From Oceanobacillus profundus (GTDB lineage: Bacteria > Bacillota > Bacilli > Bacillales > Amphibacillaceae): a stretch of 64,000 nt of DNA. The notes beneath the pieces were generated by a model. That model did not search any database and was not told the DNA's origin. It saw only the letters and a list, made by a program, of their open reading frames with translations. The position numbers and the translations under genes are program-made. Shown here piece by piece: positions 1 to 8,829 of the stretch (position 1 is the first letter of the stretch; every line of letters begins with the position of its first letter). The stretch spans positions 1 to 64,000 of the forward strand of contig NZ_QWEH01000003.1 of NCBI RefSeq assembly GCF_003515705.1, given 5' to 3'.

Positions 1-34
1 GCTCGTCTTGTGGATTTCCACTTAATATGCCCAT
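1..34 (-). CDS. Start of a leftward gene, cut by the window edge
   Basis: Eleven codons are visible, beginning M-G-I-L-S-G-N-P-Q-D-E, with an AAGGAGG ribosome binding site at 41-47 and a 6-base spacer. This N-terminus resembles Bacillaceae proteins annotated as DUF3231, recalled from memory rather than searched. Almost all of the gene lies outside the window, so function and prophage membership cannot be judged. The strong initiation site makes it a real gene start. Confidence 0.5.
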   Translation of the reverse strand, partial: MGILSGNPQDE

Positions 35-146
35 TGATATCCTCCTTAGTAAATTCACTTATGTGCCACCTTTCTTTTACGCACACTAATTCTGTTGTAT
101 TATGTGTAATTTTTACAAAATAATACTTTATAAGGAGACTATCTTT

Positions 147-200
147 ATGGAGATAAAGCAAACGCCGCATGAAAAAAAAGATAAAAGATCGGGAATGTAA
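147..200 (+). CDS. Possible 17-residue peptide
   Basis: An ATG at 147 follows an AAGGAG sequence nine bases upstream and opens a 17-codon, lysine-rich, very hydrophilic frame. No family is recognised. The ribosome binding site is the only support; it may be a small spore or leader peptide, or chance. Confidence 0.25.
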   Translation: MEIKQTPHEKKDKRSGM

Positions 201-206
201 ACTCCT

Positions 207-291
207 ATTTATAGGGTATATGTATAAACGTAAATATTAAAATCAATAAAGAAATATGACGTGTAGTTTACTATCAATAGGGTATATAAAC
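207..291 (+). repeat. Two copies of an ATAGGGTATAT-centred block upstream of the YrhK-like gene
   Basis: The 11-mer ATAGGGTATAT occurs at 211-221 and again at 277-287, each preceded by a CTAT-containing stretch and followed by ATAAAC or AAAC. The spacing is 66 bases. The GGGTAT core resembles a general-stress sigma factor -10 element, but no GTTT box stands at the expected distance, so a promoter is not claimed. It could be a tandem regulator site for the gene at 321. Confidence 0.4.
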
Positions 292-320
292 TGTGAATTT
301 AACAAGGAGGGGATTAGTAT

Positions 321-596
321 ATGCGTTTTCCGAAAACAAAAACTTATACAAATGGGGATACAACGGATATAAGTATACACGGTCAATCCTTAGAGGTTTA
401 CTTTAAAAGGAAATATACTTTTTTCCAATTAGTCGGAGACGTTTTAGTGGGAATTTTCTTTGTAACTGGAAGTATATTAAATTTTTTTCCTTCTACTGAG
501 TTACTTGGACGTATAGCTTATTTATTAGGAAGTCTTTCACTCACTATACGTCCTTTATTGAAAATAATAAGGAATATGTGGATTTATAAAAACTAG
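321..596 (+). CDS. YrhK-like small membrane protein
   Basis: This 91-residue protein has a short polar N-terminus and two hydrophobic segments (about residues 38-56 and 62-82), ending in a basic, membrane-proximal tail. The pattern of a D-x-L-x-G helix, a G-S-I-x-N/F-F turn and an R-P-x-x-x-x-I-R-N ending is that of the YrhK family (PF14145), whose role is unknown. AAGGAGGGG stands about 10 bases before the ATG. It is convergent with the phage amidase and shares a terminator with it. It may be chromosomal, or lysogenic cargo at the prophage end. Confidence 0.6.
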   Translation: MRFPKTKTYTNGDTTDISIHGQSLEVYFKRKYTFFQLVGDVLVGIFFVTGSILNFFPSTELLGRIAYLLGSLSLTIRPLLKIIRNMWIYKN

Positions 597-627
597 CCCC
601 CACGATTAATTGGAGGCTAGCTTTATT
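593..627. terminator. Bidirectional terminator between YrhK-like gene and amidase
   Basis: CTAGCCCCC (593-601) pairs with GGAGGCTAG (612-620) with one mismatch over a 10-base loop, followed by a T-rich run on the plus strand. The left arm overlaps the stop codon of the YrhK-like gene. It lies at or near the probable left prophage boundary. Confidence 0.7.
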
Positions 628-1478
628 TACTTAACTCTTAATCGTTGTCCCGGCTGAATAACATCACCAGTCAAGCCATTAAGACTCTTAATAGCATTAA
701 CAGTTGTATTATACTGTTGTGCAATACCCCACAACGTCTCTCCACTTTTTACAGTGTGATAAACCACACCCGTTACTTTTAAGACTTGACCAGGATAAAT
801 ATCATCACTAGTTAGGTTGTTAAGAGCTTTTAGCTCGCTAACAGTCATATCGTGAGCTTGCGCAATGCTCCATAGCGTATCACCGGACTTAACTGTGTAT
901 GTTCCAGGGCCACCACTGCTTTTCTTTCTTAGTCCAAAATGTGAAGCTATTGACTCTGCTAAAGCCTTACCTGTAAGGTCCATCACAGTATTATTACGCA
1001 TTTTTACAATATCGATAGTCGAGTCCATAAACCCACCCTCAACAAGAATTGCTGGCATACGTGACTCTCGCAGCATGTGGAAATTTGCTGACTTAATACC
1101 ACGATCGCGTAGTTCCATTGCTCCCACAATAGCTGGATGAATCTTTCTAGCTAGTGCTAGTCCAGAGGACGAACCAGGGTAGTGATATGTCTCTGTTCCT
1201 GTCCAAGATCCCCATTGACCTGTATTTGCGTTGTGGTGATAAGAAACTAAAATGTCAGCACCTTGACTGTTAGCTTTATTTGTACGTGCAGTTAGCGATA
1301 CATCCGTATTCCCTGTAGAATCATCCAAACGAATCACTGTTGCATTTTCATACTCATTTAAATACTTAATTGCTGCCACCACTACTTTGTTATTAAAAGA
1401 CCATTCTCTTTCACCTGCTGGTGTTCTTTTCCCCGGTGTATTAATTCCATGTCCTGCACCTAATGCGATTTTAGCCAT
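627..1478 (-). CDS. Endolysin: N-acetylmuramoyl-L-alanine amidase with two LysM domains
   Basis: A 283-residue lysis enzyme that cuts the amide bond between muramic acid and the stem peptide. Residues 1-185 form an Amidase_3 domain: His10 in G-A-G-H-G, Glu25 and His81 in S-Y-H-H-N-A are the likely zinc ligands, and Glu147 in L-V-E-G-G-F the catalytic acid. Two LysM wall-binding repeats follow at about 193-235 and 239-283, each with V-K-S-G-D/E-T-L-W. There is no signal peptide, so release depends on the adjacent holin. It is the last gene of the late operon, as in PBSX-type Bacillus phages. Confidence 0.95.
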   Translation of the reverse strand: MAKIALGAGHGINTPGKRTPAGEREWSFNNKVVVAAIKYLNEYENATVIRLDDSTGNTDVSLTARTNKANSQGADILVSYHHNANTGQWGSWTGTETYHYPGSSSGLALARKIHPAIVGAMELRDRGIKSANFHMLRESRMPAILVEGGFMDSTIDIVKMRNNTVMDLTGKALAESIASHFGLRKKSSGGPGTYTVKSGDTLWSIAQAHDMTVSELKALNNLTSDDIYPGQVLKVTGVVYHTVKSGETLWGIAQQYNTTVNAIKSLNGLTGDVIQPGQRLRVK

Positions 1479-1539
1479 AATAAATCTCCTCCTAATATTT
1501 TTGTATTAAAAAAGTGGCTTGCCCGTTTGGACTAGCCAC

Positions 1540-1773
1540 CTATTTAATCAGTTGATTTCGTTGTAAGACTTCTTTCTGACGTTTCCCTTTCCAAGTAACA
1601 TAGTTGTTTTTAAACCAAGCAGTTGCTGCAGCAATACCTGTAAAAATCATGCTGACTATCTCGCCCCATAACGTTTCAGAACCGGGGATTGGATTTAAAT
1701 CTGCAGTCACTAAAAACTGGTTAATCAATGCGATTACCAGTACGACAGTACGTATTAACGTTCCTTTATCCAT
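1540..1773 (-). CDS. SPP1-family holin
   Basis: A 77-residue protein with two hydrophobic segments (about 5-24 and 39-56) separated by a short loop containing N-P-I-P, and a basic C-terminus, as in SPP1-type holins (the TIGR01592 family as I recall it). It permeabilises the membrane so that the amidase reaches the wall. The ATG at 1773 is chosen because GGGAGGTG lies 6 bases upstream; an in-frame TTG at 1791 would sit on that site. It lies between the XhlA-like gene and the amidase. Confidence 0.88.
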   Translation of the reverse strand: MDKGTLIRTVVLVIALINQFLVTADLNPIPGSETLWGEIVSMIFTGIAAATAWFKNNYVTWKGKRQKEVLQRNQLIK

Positions 1774-1787
1774 CTTCTCACCTCCCT

Positions 1788-2126
1788 TCAATTAACTAAA
1801 TAAGTCAATAAAAAAACTGCAATGGATATGCCTAATGCAATCCATGACGGTAAATTCTTAAATGTATTTTCTCGTTGTTTAACTATTCGTTCTACGTCAT
1901 CCTTGCTCGCTTTCGAATCGATATTAACTTTCATGCTTTCAATGTCCTTCTCATTTGCTTTAGACCTATTGTTAGCACCTTTAGCTATATCGTAGGTCTC
2001 GTTAATTTTATCCTTCATATCTAGCAAATTATCGAGTTTCCCGTTTTGTTCTGCTAACGATACTTTTACTTCCATGAGTACAGTCATGAACTCTTTCATG
2101 TCCTCCAGCTCCTTGTCTTGTGACAT
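1788..2126 (-). CDS. XhlA-type accessory lysis protein
   Basis: A 112-residue protein consisting of a long charged helix (residues about 1-88) and one C-terminal transmembrane segment (about 92-110). This tail-anchored coiled-coil layout and its position just before the holin match XhlA (PF10779) of PBSX, which works with the holin XhlB to release the endolysin. Its stop codon overlaps the region upstream of the holin ribosome binding site, so the two are likely cotranslated. Confidence 0.75.
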   Translation of the reverse strand: MSQDKELEDMKEFMTVLMEVKVSLAEQNGKLDNLLDMKDKINETYDIAKGANNRSKANEKDIESMKVNIDSKASKDDVERIVKQRENTFKNLPSWIALGISIAVFLLTYLVN

Positions 2127-2157
2127 GCTCGACCCCCTATTTCTTATTTGTGTAATT

Positions 2158-2187
2158 AAAAAAGACGCTCATATTAGCGTCTTTTTT
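2158..2187. terminator. Terminator after the 234-residue membrane protein gene
   Basis: A near-perfect hairpin of AAAAAAGACGCT and AGCGTCTTTTTT with a 5-base loop, able to act in both directions. It overlaps the stop codon of the gene at 2186 and separates it from the lysis cassette. Confidence 0.85.
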
Positions 2188-2890
2188 AATCTATTAAGTT
2201 TGGAAATTTATTGTACATATAAAAATTTATTATTATTAATAAAAAAATTATAGACGAAATAATTGAAATTAATATTAAACAAAAAACTATCCAAATACTG
2301 TTAAATAAATTGAAATTTAGTACAACAATACATAAGATAAATACGAAAAGTAGAGCCAAAGTAGTAATAGAGAACTGTTTATTCGGGCTATAAAAGGATT
2401 TTCTCCAATCATTTTCTAAAGCTACTTTTTTAATAGGTAGGTTATAATAATCATTAATAAATTTAAATTCATTATCACGATTTAATAGTAATCCTTTCTT
2501 ACCAATTGGCTTAAAAATATCCCATGGCTTTGAGTCATTCTCTAAGAATATTACATATCTTGGCTTTATACTAAATATAAAATTTGCTAACGATAAAATC
2601 GTAGAAGTAATAATCAGTAATACCATGAACATTATAAAACCGGAAATTAAAAATAAATCATTTATGTTTTCTTCTGTGGATGACTCATTAAATAAGCTTA
2701 TTAATGCTAGTAAAAGTGTATATAATAAGGTTGCTGTAAAAATTATAGATAAATATACTTTTAACCTTTGGATATTTGTCATAAGCCTTTTTTCTAGTTT
2801 AGTGGCATCCCAATAGTTTACCGAGTACGTAATAATCGTTATTATCACAGTAACTGGAACTAATAAAAATAACTTTTCTATAATCTCCAA
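2186..2890 (-). CDS. Membrane protein of unknown function, probable cargo gene
   Basis: A 234-residue protein not assigned to a family. Hydrophobic segments lie at about 8-26, 47-69, 77-103, 173-193 and 197-225, with a polar region at about 112-170 between them. It starts at TTG, seven bases after AGGAGGGG. Base composition is clearly more AT-rich than neighbouring structural genes and a terminator follows it, so it looks like an independent late-acquired cargo gene between the tail and lysis modules. Position and topology would fit a superinfection-exclusion or conversion protein, but nothing in the sequence proves this. Confidence 0.75.
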   Translation of the reverse strand: MEIIEKLFLLVPVTVIITIITYSVNYWDATKLEKRLMTNIQRLKVYLSIIFTATLLYTLLLALISLFNESSTEENINDLFLISGFIMFMVLLIITSTILSLANFIFSIKPRYVIFLENDSKPWDIFKPIGKKGLLLNRDNEFKFINDYYNLPIKKVALENDWRKSFYSPNKQFSITTLALLFVFILCIVVLNFNLFNSIWIVFCLILISIISSIIFLLIIINFYMYNKFPNLID

Positions 2891-2896
2891 TTTTAA

Positions 2897-2934
2897 TCCC
2901 CTCCTAAATACCTATATCGGACATCAGGAGGGGA
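2897..2934 (-). promoter_or_regulatory. Hairpin that pairs the ribosome binding site of the membrane-protein gene
   Basis: On the minus strand TCCCCTCCT (2926-2934) is perfectly complementary over 9 bases to AGGAGGGGA (2897-2905), which is the ribosome binding site of the gene starting at 2890. The loop is about 20 bases. In the mRNA this would hide the binding site, possibly silencing read-through translation from the late operon. Confidence 0.6.
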
Positions 2935-2957
2935 ATGTTTAGATATAAAAATAACGC

Positions 2958-3203
2958 TTATTCAGCGCCTTCTGTTGATGTCAACCTCTTTACCACATAC
3001 TCCTTAATCACTTCTGACAGTCTACCTTCCGCACCTGCCATAAAGTACTCCATGAGTGGCATTTTAAAGCTGCCATTTACGTTTAATTGTTCATCAGGGA
3101 TTGACGTTTGATCTGTTCCTCTAAAGCTGACTACTCGTAACTCCACATCGTTTTCCGTTATATTTCGTGAGCTCGTTTCCGTAAATTCGTAGTTTGCCAT
3201 CAT
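2958..3203 (-). CDS. Small phage protein, function unknown
   Basis: An 81-residue acidic protein with no recognised domain and no membrane segment. Its ATG overlaps the stop of the DUF1617 gene upstream (GAATGATG), and GGAGG lies 7 bases before it. It is the last gene of the tail-fibre group. A weak hairpin with a T-rich tail overlaps its 3' end. Position suggests a tail-tip accessory or chaperone, as inference only. Confidence 0.7.
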   Translation of the reverse strand: MMANYEFTETSSRNITENDVELRVVSFRGTDQTSIPDEQLNVNGSFKMPLMEYFMAGAEGRLSEVIKEYVVKRLTSTEGAE

Positions 3204-3637
3204 TCTGCATCCTCCTCTGTGTTATTTTCGTCAAATGCTTCTACCAAAATAAAATGAGCTTCCGCATGTTTCCCGGAAAGCTCTTTATCATAGTCGTTTA
3301 CTAATTTTTCTACAGTTTTTAAGGCAGACTCTAAATTTTTATCATCAATTACGAAATCCTCGTCATACAAGTCTTTTTGCTGTTCGTTAAACTCTTTTCT
3401 AGTTTTCCTATCTTTAAAGTCAAAACCCCCAGCTTCGTTAACAACCAGTTCACCCTCACTGTCTGTCTTAGCATACTCTTTTAGGAGTGCTAGTTCTTCA
3501 TCTCCCACCTCCTTGTTTTTATCTGTCAATGCTTTAACAATCCGCATTCTGTGGACGTTTTTCTTACCTTTTGCTGACACCGTGTTTTGTAAAAAGTCTG
3601 CTACGTTTTTCAAATATTTGTTTTGTAATTTAATCAT
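3200..3637 (-). CDS. DUF1617-like phage protein
   Basis: A 145-residue, charged, helical protein beginning M-I-K-L-x-N-K-x-L. The spaced K-G-K-K, L-L-K-E-Y-A and N-D-Y-D-K-E-L-S-G motifs resemble DUF1617 (PF07761), found in Gram-positive siphophages near the tail-fibre genes. Its role is unknown; a structural or assembly function fits its place. It overlaps both neighbours by a few bases, indicating translational coupling. Confidence 0.65.
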   Translation of the reverse strand: MIKLQNKYLKNVADFLQNTVSAKGKKNVHRMRIVKALTDKNKEVGDEELALLKEYAKTDSEGELVVNEAGGFDFKDRKTRKEFNEQQKDLYDEDFVIDDKNLESALKTVEKLVNDYDKELSGKHAEAHFILVEAFDENNTEEDAE

Positions 3638-4032
3638 TATGCATTCCCTCCAAGTTTTTTCTTATAAGCATTCACATTTCCAATGTTAAAGTTATAGAAT
3701 ACTCTTTCGCCATCCGGGTACCATTGAACTCGCTTGGTTACTGTCGCGATAACAACATAATCAATATCAGGAAGTTCGTATTCTACATGCCAAAGAGTGT
3801 TTGTAGGATTAGTAAATAATAATTTGGTGCCTATTAGATTCGCTTCAATTTCCTGATAATCATTACCTGTACCCTTGAAATTAAAAGGCATCGGAGTACC
3901 AATGTTTATTGGTTCTTGCCATCTATATCTTCTTCTGTCAACATCATTCACAAAATGCGATTCCTTATGGGATACCATTTCACCATCTACTTCAAAATTA
4001 AAAATGTAATCTACCTCATGGATAAAATTCAT
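3637..4032 (-). CDS. Phage protein, function unknown
   Basis: A 131-residue protein, rich in aromatic residues and beta-strand-like stretches, without a recognised family. Start and stop overlap the large fibre gene upstream and the DUF1617 gene downstream, so it belongs to the same translational unit. A baseplate or receptor-binding accessory is plausible from context alone. Confidence 0.7.
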   Translation of the reverse strand: MNFIHEVDYIFNFEVDGEMVSHKESHFVNDVDRRRYRWQEPINIGTPMPFNFKGTGNDYQEIEANLIGTKLLFTNPTNTLWHVEYELPDIDYVVIATVTKRVQWYPDGERVFYNFNIGNVNAYKKKLGGNA

Positions 4033-7000
4033 GCTACCTTCTCCTTTAACTTTTTAATTTCATTTTTGAGGAATTGATTTTCTGTTTTTAACCAAGTAAT
4101 TTCATTTTCTAATTTAATGTCGAGATCCTGCACAGCTTTTATTGTAGGTGCAATCAGTTGTTCATATTGCATTGAGTACATGCGCTCCTCGCCGCCGCTT
4201 GTCACCAAACCATAATCATCCGCATTCACGTTGTGTCGATTCAAAGCCTCTATGAGTTGTTGAGCGATGAGGCCGAGCTGCACGTTTTGCTTTCCTACTT
4301 CTGCGCCTGTCGGTTTTAGCCTGTACTGGTGAGTCTTGAGGTCGTTTATAAAGTCTAATCCCAAAACATTGTCTTGAATGTCTTCTTTCAGTCTTTCATC
4401 AGACGAAACGAGAGGCGCATTACTAAGGTAAATGTAGCTAAATCTATTGTCACTATTACCGATATTGTACGAGTGACTAAATCTATTAATACCTCGAAAG
4501 GTAGTATTAAATCCGTCGTTTTGTGGACGCGTGTCGAAACGATAGCCGCCGTTCCCGCTTCCTCCGTCCTCAATTATTAAAGCTCCGTCACCGCCTGTAC
4601 GAAGTCTATCGAGATAAACATCACGTAATCTTGCTCCGTTTGCGCCAATGTCGTAATTATAAACACCAGTTGTCATAGGATTCATTGTTATCGTGCTGCC
4701 CATAAGGTTAAACGTGTAACCTTTGTCAAATCCAATAGCAGAATTTCTAATCTGAAAAATATTACCGACAACCGAGTTCCCTATACCATCCACATTCATA
4801 CGGGCGTTTGTATTAGCAATAAATCCAGTGAAATTATCCTCGTCCCTGGCAAATACGCTGGTTCCTAAAGAGGTGCCGAGAAAAGCATATGGAAATCGAG
4901 CGTTAATATTATTACCGATACCTACGCCCGCAGATCTTATCTGGACTCCCTCAGGGTCATTAACTGTATATAAAATTCTATTTGCAGTGTCCAGGAATCG
5001 GATACGTGCTCCTCCACCTAAACTAAAATCAGCATTTTGCATATGGAGCGTGCCAGTGTTTAAGTTTAAATCCATGTTGTTATTATTGGATAATAATCGA
5101 CCTGACCTTAAAGTACCCATATTACCGCTAATTGCATCTAAACTTGCAGCACTAATTTTATCGGCAGCAACACTCTTAATCTTAGCATCCGTGATAGCAG
5201 CATCTTCAATCTGTAATGTACCAACTACACCTGTTCCTAGTTTTAAACGAGTGATAGCTGCATCAGCAATTGCTGATGTTCCAATAACTGCATCATCAAT
5301 AAGCGTCTGACCTGTAATGTGATGTTTATTACCTGCAATTCTTAAGCCTTCTGACGATAGATTGATAGATGCGATTACTCCATCAACATCAACTTTTAAA
5401 TCAATCTCATCAGCTAATTGTGATATTCTGCTTTCCGCCTGTGACATTGATTCAATTCCATCTTCCGGTGCTGGATTCCAGCCCGTTGCCTTTGTGCCTT
5501 TTTCTATTTGAAAATCCCATATATCAATAACAAAATTTGGTCCATAATTAGGACGATTGGGTTGAATGTACCAATAGGGTGCTGAATCAGACGGAAAACT
5601 TGCAGGTGTACTAAAATGTACCTCATAAAAGTGAGTATTAGTATCATCTGGGTAGTTTTGATCTCCGGTCGACCAACTAGATGGTGGGAGTTTAATTCCA
5701 TCCCTGTAGGTGGCAATATTATCGAAACTATTAGTATGTCCCGCCATTCCAGTTACGGTACCACTAATTTTCTTTACTTTAAATGTTGCTATATAATTTG
5801 AATTGGTATCAAAGTAGTTTCTTGAAACCCTTAAGTAAGGATTGCTTGAACCCGTTTTAGTAAGTCTATAAACATAGCCATTCTGTGTAGCAAGACTCAT
5901 TGAAAGACTATCATTAGATACAATATTTCTTCCACCAATTTGAATATTATTAACTGTAGTAACTATTTCATCAGCCTTAATTTCTAATTGGGCTAATTTA
6001 CTTTGCGTACCTCCTAGATCACTACTAATTTCACTGACATCTGCAATAATTCCATCTGCTTTTACATCTAATTGTCCAATTTGACTTAGAGCGCTATCAA
6101 CGTCACCAGTAATCCTATCAATACTAGTTTCGGTATTTTTTACTCTTCCAGATATACCATCAATAGATACCACTAATTCACTAACTTTATTGTTATATAC
6201 AGTCAAATCTACTTTGTCGTTTATCAGTTCAAATGTATCTTCTGGAGCTGGCGTCCAATCTAAAGATGGTTTATTTCCTTTAACAAGTTTAATCCATTCA
6301 ATAGAAGCAGTTTCTGTTATAGTGCTTTGAGGCATATTATAAACACGTAAACTGTCGCTGCTATTATACTCTTTGCCGACAAAAGTACCACGGTACACTC
6401 CGTTGTTTTCGGTATCTCGACTTAAATTAATGAGCAAGTTTGTTCCAGCACCACTCATTAAATAAATTCCCCATCTATCTTGAGCAGATGGAAGGTTGCC
6501 TTTTAGAGAAATTGAATAAGTAACTCCTTCTACCATTCTCTCTGATAATGAGTATTCTGCTATTTGATAAGATGCGTTACTGATAAATTCATCACTATTT
6601 AAAACTAAGTTTCTATCTGCTATATTGATATTATCAATGGCGGTATCTACTTCATTTTTTGTATATACTTCGGTTTTTTCAGCTTTTGCATTTAACTGAC
6701 CAGGCAAAGCATTAAGTGTTAATGTATGATCACTGACCACTCCATCAATATTTGTTAACTGATTAATAGTTATATTAAGTCTTCCTTCGAGATCATCAAC
6801 CTCTTGATTGATTGTTGTAATAGTCCCGTCAATACTGTCAGCACGATTGATTAAATCACTAATATTGGCATTAACATCGCCTATACGGTTATCTAAATCT
6901 GCAAGGATACGAGTTTCAGTCGCTTCTATTTCTTCTTGCGTATAATTGATAGCCTCCATTGGGCCTGCATTAATACGATCAATGGTGTTTTGCGCTAATT

Positions 7001-8546
7001 TATCTGCAATGTCAAGATTATCCGCTAAGTGGTCGGCAATGATGGATCCAAACAGAATGTCATCACTGATAATACGTGTAGTGCTTGCAGAAACTCTTGC
7101 AGACCAATCAGACGATGTGCCGTGATAGTTGACTGCTCTAACGTAGTAGTACCAGGTTTCATCTGTATTTACTGCATGAGCAAAAGCACTTACTTGACCT
7201 CTCCATAATAAGTGCTGACTATCAGGAACAAAATCTGCTACTTGTGAGCCATATACTTCGTAATGCTTGATAAATAACTCGTCAGCATAATCCCAATAAA
7301 GCTGGATGACTTCAAAGCCCCCATGCGCTTCTACGTTAACTGGTCTTGATGGTTTGCGGTTAGGAAAGCTGTCTTCGGTTACTTTTGATGGTCTATTTCT
7401 TATTTTTTCAACCTCATTAATAACCTCGTCTAATCGGTCATCATCAAGATTTAAAAACTGCCCCATCTCAACAACCATCGTACCTTCAATATCTAGCAAA
7501 TCGTATTCCATAGCAATAACACGGGCTTGTATTTCTATTGGTCTACTAAAATACCTGTCTATAGCTATAGCTGTATCACCTAAAGAAACTTTGTCGTCAA
7601 ACAGGTCAAGAGATAAACGATAATTGACTTCTGGATGCTTGTTTTCTTGTAGGTTGTTCCAGGTAGCCCATAATAGTTCTTCTGGATCCTCGTAGTCCTG
7701 GTTTCTGAATTCCCCATAACGATGGCGCCAAGCACCTGCTCTAAAACGCTTATACTTATCAAACGCTTCCGGGTCTCCTACCCACATCTGACCTTTTGGT
7801 TTATCAACTGGATCACCGTTTGCTTTTGACCAAACAACATCTGCAAAATCAATGTAACGTGTATGACCACCGCCCTCAGTCTCTAACGATACCCCATAAC
7901 CATACATTGCAGTTTTGGGATAAGATAGCACTGTTCGACCAATCTCTGTGATGTTGCGGTCTACCTCAAGGCGTTGTCCAGTATCGGCTCCTAAACGTTG
8001 TAACAGTTTAACTTTACGAGCGACGATGTTATTTTCTTCATCAAACTCAACTACGTCTTTAAACTCACCACCCCACGTTTTGATAATATCTATAATCGCA
8101 TCTACAACACGCAATCGATAAAAGTTAGTGGATGCTAGGCCCGAATCTATTTCAACTTCACCAATCCAACCAGTATTTTCGAGTGCAGCATCTAATGCAA
8201 ATTGTGCAGTTCGGTCGGTAAAACGTCTATCCAATACGAATGCTTCAGCAAGCTCCATAAACTCCGGTTCACAAATTGCCGTTGTTAATGGACCATCGAT
8301 GCTGTCGCTATCGTCAAGCTCTTTTATAACAGCTAACCGTAAGTCGCCTTCATGATCTCGATAAACGACTTTGTTTTCATCTTTTACATATTTAGCATTC
8401 TCGCTGTCAGCTTCAACAGTAAAAGAAAAAGGCGTGTCTGGTACGCTGTTTACCTCTAAGCGGTAATGCGTATCGACAAGCCCTGTGTCTCCTGTGATTA
8501 TAGTTAGTGGTTCATCGTTTTGGCTGAAAATGTATAATTCTGTCAT
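4029..8546 (-). CDS. Tail-tip protein: prophage tail N-domain, FN3, coiled coils and S74 C-terminal chaperone
   Basis: A 1505-residue tail protein. Residues about 1-370 resemble the prophage tail endopeptidase family (PF06605), which caps the tail tube. A fibronectin type III domain follows at about 395-490, then long helical trimerisation stretches. Two jelly-roll-like modules at about 635-770 and 867-1028 both end in W-T/N-P-A-P-E-D and may bind carbohydrate. The C-terminus from about 1383 is an intramolecular chaperone (Peptidase_S74): it begins S-S-D-E-R-L-K-E-D, where the Ser/Lys pair makes the self-cleavage, and ends in a coiled coil. The mature fibre is therefore expected to lose its last ~120 residues. 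Confidence 0.9.
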   Translation of the reverse strand: MTELYIFSQNDEPLTIITGDTGLVDTHYRLEVNSVPDTPFSFTVEADSENAKYVKDENKVVYRDHEGDLRLAVIKELDDSDSIDGPLTTAICEPEFMELAEAFVLDRRFTDRTAQFALDAALENTGWIGEVEIDSGLASTNFYRLRVVDAIIDIIKTWGGEFKDVVEFDEENNIVARKVKLLQRLGADTGQRLEVDRNITEIGRTVLSYPKTAMYGYGVSLETEGGGHTRYIDFADVVWSKANGDPVDKPKGQMWVGDPEAFDKYKRFRAGAWRHRYGEFRNQDYEDPEELLWATWNNLQENKHPEVNYRLSLDLFDDKVSLGDTAIAIDRYFSRPIEIQARVIAMEYDLLDIEGTMVVEMGQFLNLDDDRLDEVINEVEKIRNRPSKVTEDSFPNRKPSRPVNVEAHGGFEVIQLYWDYADELFIKHYEVYGSQVADFVPDSQHLLWRGQVSAFAHAVNTDETWYYYVRAVNYHGTSSDWSARVSASTTRIISDDILFGSIIADHLADNLDIADKLAQNTIDRINAGPMEAINYTQEEIEATETRILADLDNRIGDVNANISDLINRADSIDGTITTINQEVDDLEGRLNITINQLTNIDGVVSDHTLTLNALPGQLNAKAEKTEVYTKNEVDTAIDNINIADRNLVLNSDEFISNASYQIAEYSLSERMVEGVTYSISLKGNLPSAQDRWGIYLMSGAGTNLLINLSRDTENNGVYRGTFVGKEYNSSDSLRVYNMPQSTITETASIEWIKLVKGNKPSLDWTPAPEDTFELINDKVDLTVYNNKVSELVVSIDGISGRVKNTETSIDRITGDVDSALSQIGQLDVKADGIIADVSEISSDLGGTQSKLAQLEIKADEIVTTVNNIQIGGRNIVSNDSLSMSLATQNGYVYRLTKTGSSNPYLRVSRNYFDTNSNYIATFKVKKISGTVTGMAGHTNSFDNIATYRDGIKLPPSSWSTGDQNYPDDTNTHFYEVHFSTPASFPSDSAPYWYIQPNRPNYGPNFVIDIWDFQIEKGTKATGWNPAPEDGIESMSQAESRISQLADEIDLKVDVDGVIASINLSSEGLRIAGNKHHITGQTLIDDAVIGTSAIADAAITRLKLGTGVVGTLQIEDAAITDAKIKSVAADKISAASLDAISGNMGTLRSGRLLSNNNNMDLNLNTGTLHMQNADFSLGGGARIRFLDTANRILYTVNDPEGVQIRSAGVGIGNNINARFPYAFLGTSLGTSVFARDEDNFTGFIANTNARMNVDGIGNSVVGNIFQIRNSAIGFDKGYTFNLMGSTITMNPMTTGVYNYDIGANGARLRDVYLDRLRTGGDGALIIEDGGSGNGGYRFDTRPQNDGFNTTFRGINRFSHSYNIGNSDNRFSYIYLSNAPLVSSDERLKEDIQDNVLGLDFINDLKTHQYRLKPTGAEVGKQNVQLGLIAQQLIEALNRHNVNADDYGLVTSGGEERMYSMQYEQLIAPTIKAVQDLDIKLENEITWLKTENQFLKNEIKKLKEKVA

Positions 8547-8571
8547 GGGTTTCCTCCTTTCTAGTAGGATT

Positions 8572-8603
8572 TTCCTATTTCATGTCGAATTACTAAATAG
8601 GAA
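8572..8603 (+). promoter_or_regulatory. Inverted repeat overlapping the leader of the plus-strand tail-region gene
   Basis: TTCCTATTT (8572-8580) and AAATAGGAA (8595-8603) are perfectly complementary around a 14-base loop. The right arm runs into the GGGAGG ribosome binding site of the gene at 8617, so the RNA hairpin would limit access to it. It could also be an operator in the divergent gap, since the tail-tip gene starts at 8546. Confidence 0.5.
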
Positions 8604-8616
8604 GGGAGGTGAAAAT

Positions 8617-8820
8617 ATGGAATACGAAACAAAGGTTCACTTCAAAGATGGATCTACAGCAAGTATGCCTATATTACCAAATGAATTTGATGGCAATATG
8701 TTCAAAAAACTAGAAACTGCAATATCAACTGATTCCGATATAATAGTTTATGGTACAAACGGTCAAATCGTTAGAAAAGCAAGAACTGTTCACTCTATCG
8801 AATTTGTTATAAAAGGTTAA
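8617..8820 (+). CDS. 67-residue protein encoded against the tail operon
   Basis: An ATG preceded by GGGAGGTG opens a 67-codon frame on the strand opposite to all surrounding tail genes; longer upstream starts lack a binding site. The product is small and soluble, with alternating strands and a single helix, and no family is recognised. It ends just before a 14-bp terminator. A plus-strand gene in a late module is likely expressed from its own promoter in the lysogen, which would make it cargo. No clear -35/-10 pair was seen. Confidence 0.7.
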   Translation: MEYETKVHFKDGSTASMPILPNEFDGNMFKKLETAISTDSDIIVYGTNGQIVRKARTVHSIEFVIKG

Positions 8821-8829
8821 CTAGCACCA

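Noticed and set aside
211-221. GGGTAT as a general-stress sigma factor -10 box
   Set aside because: No GTTT-type -35 element was found at a suitable distance for either copy.
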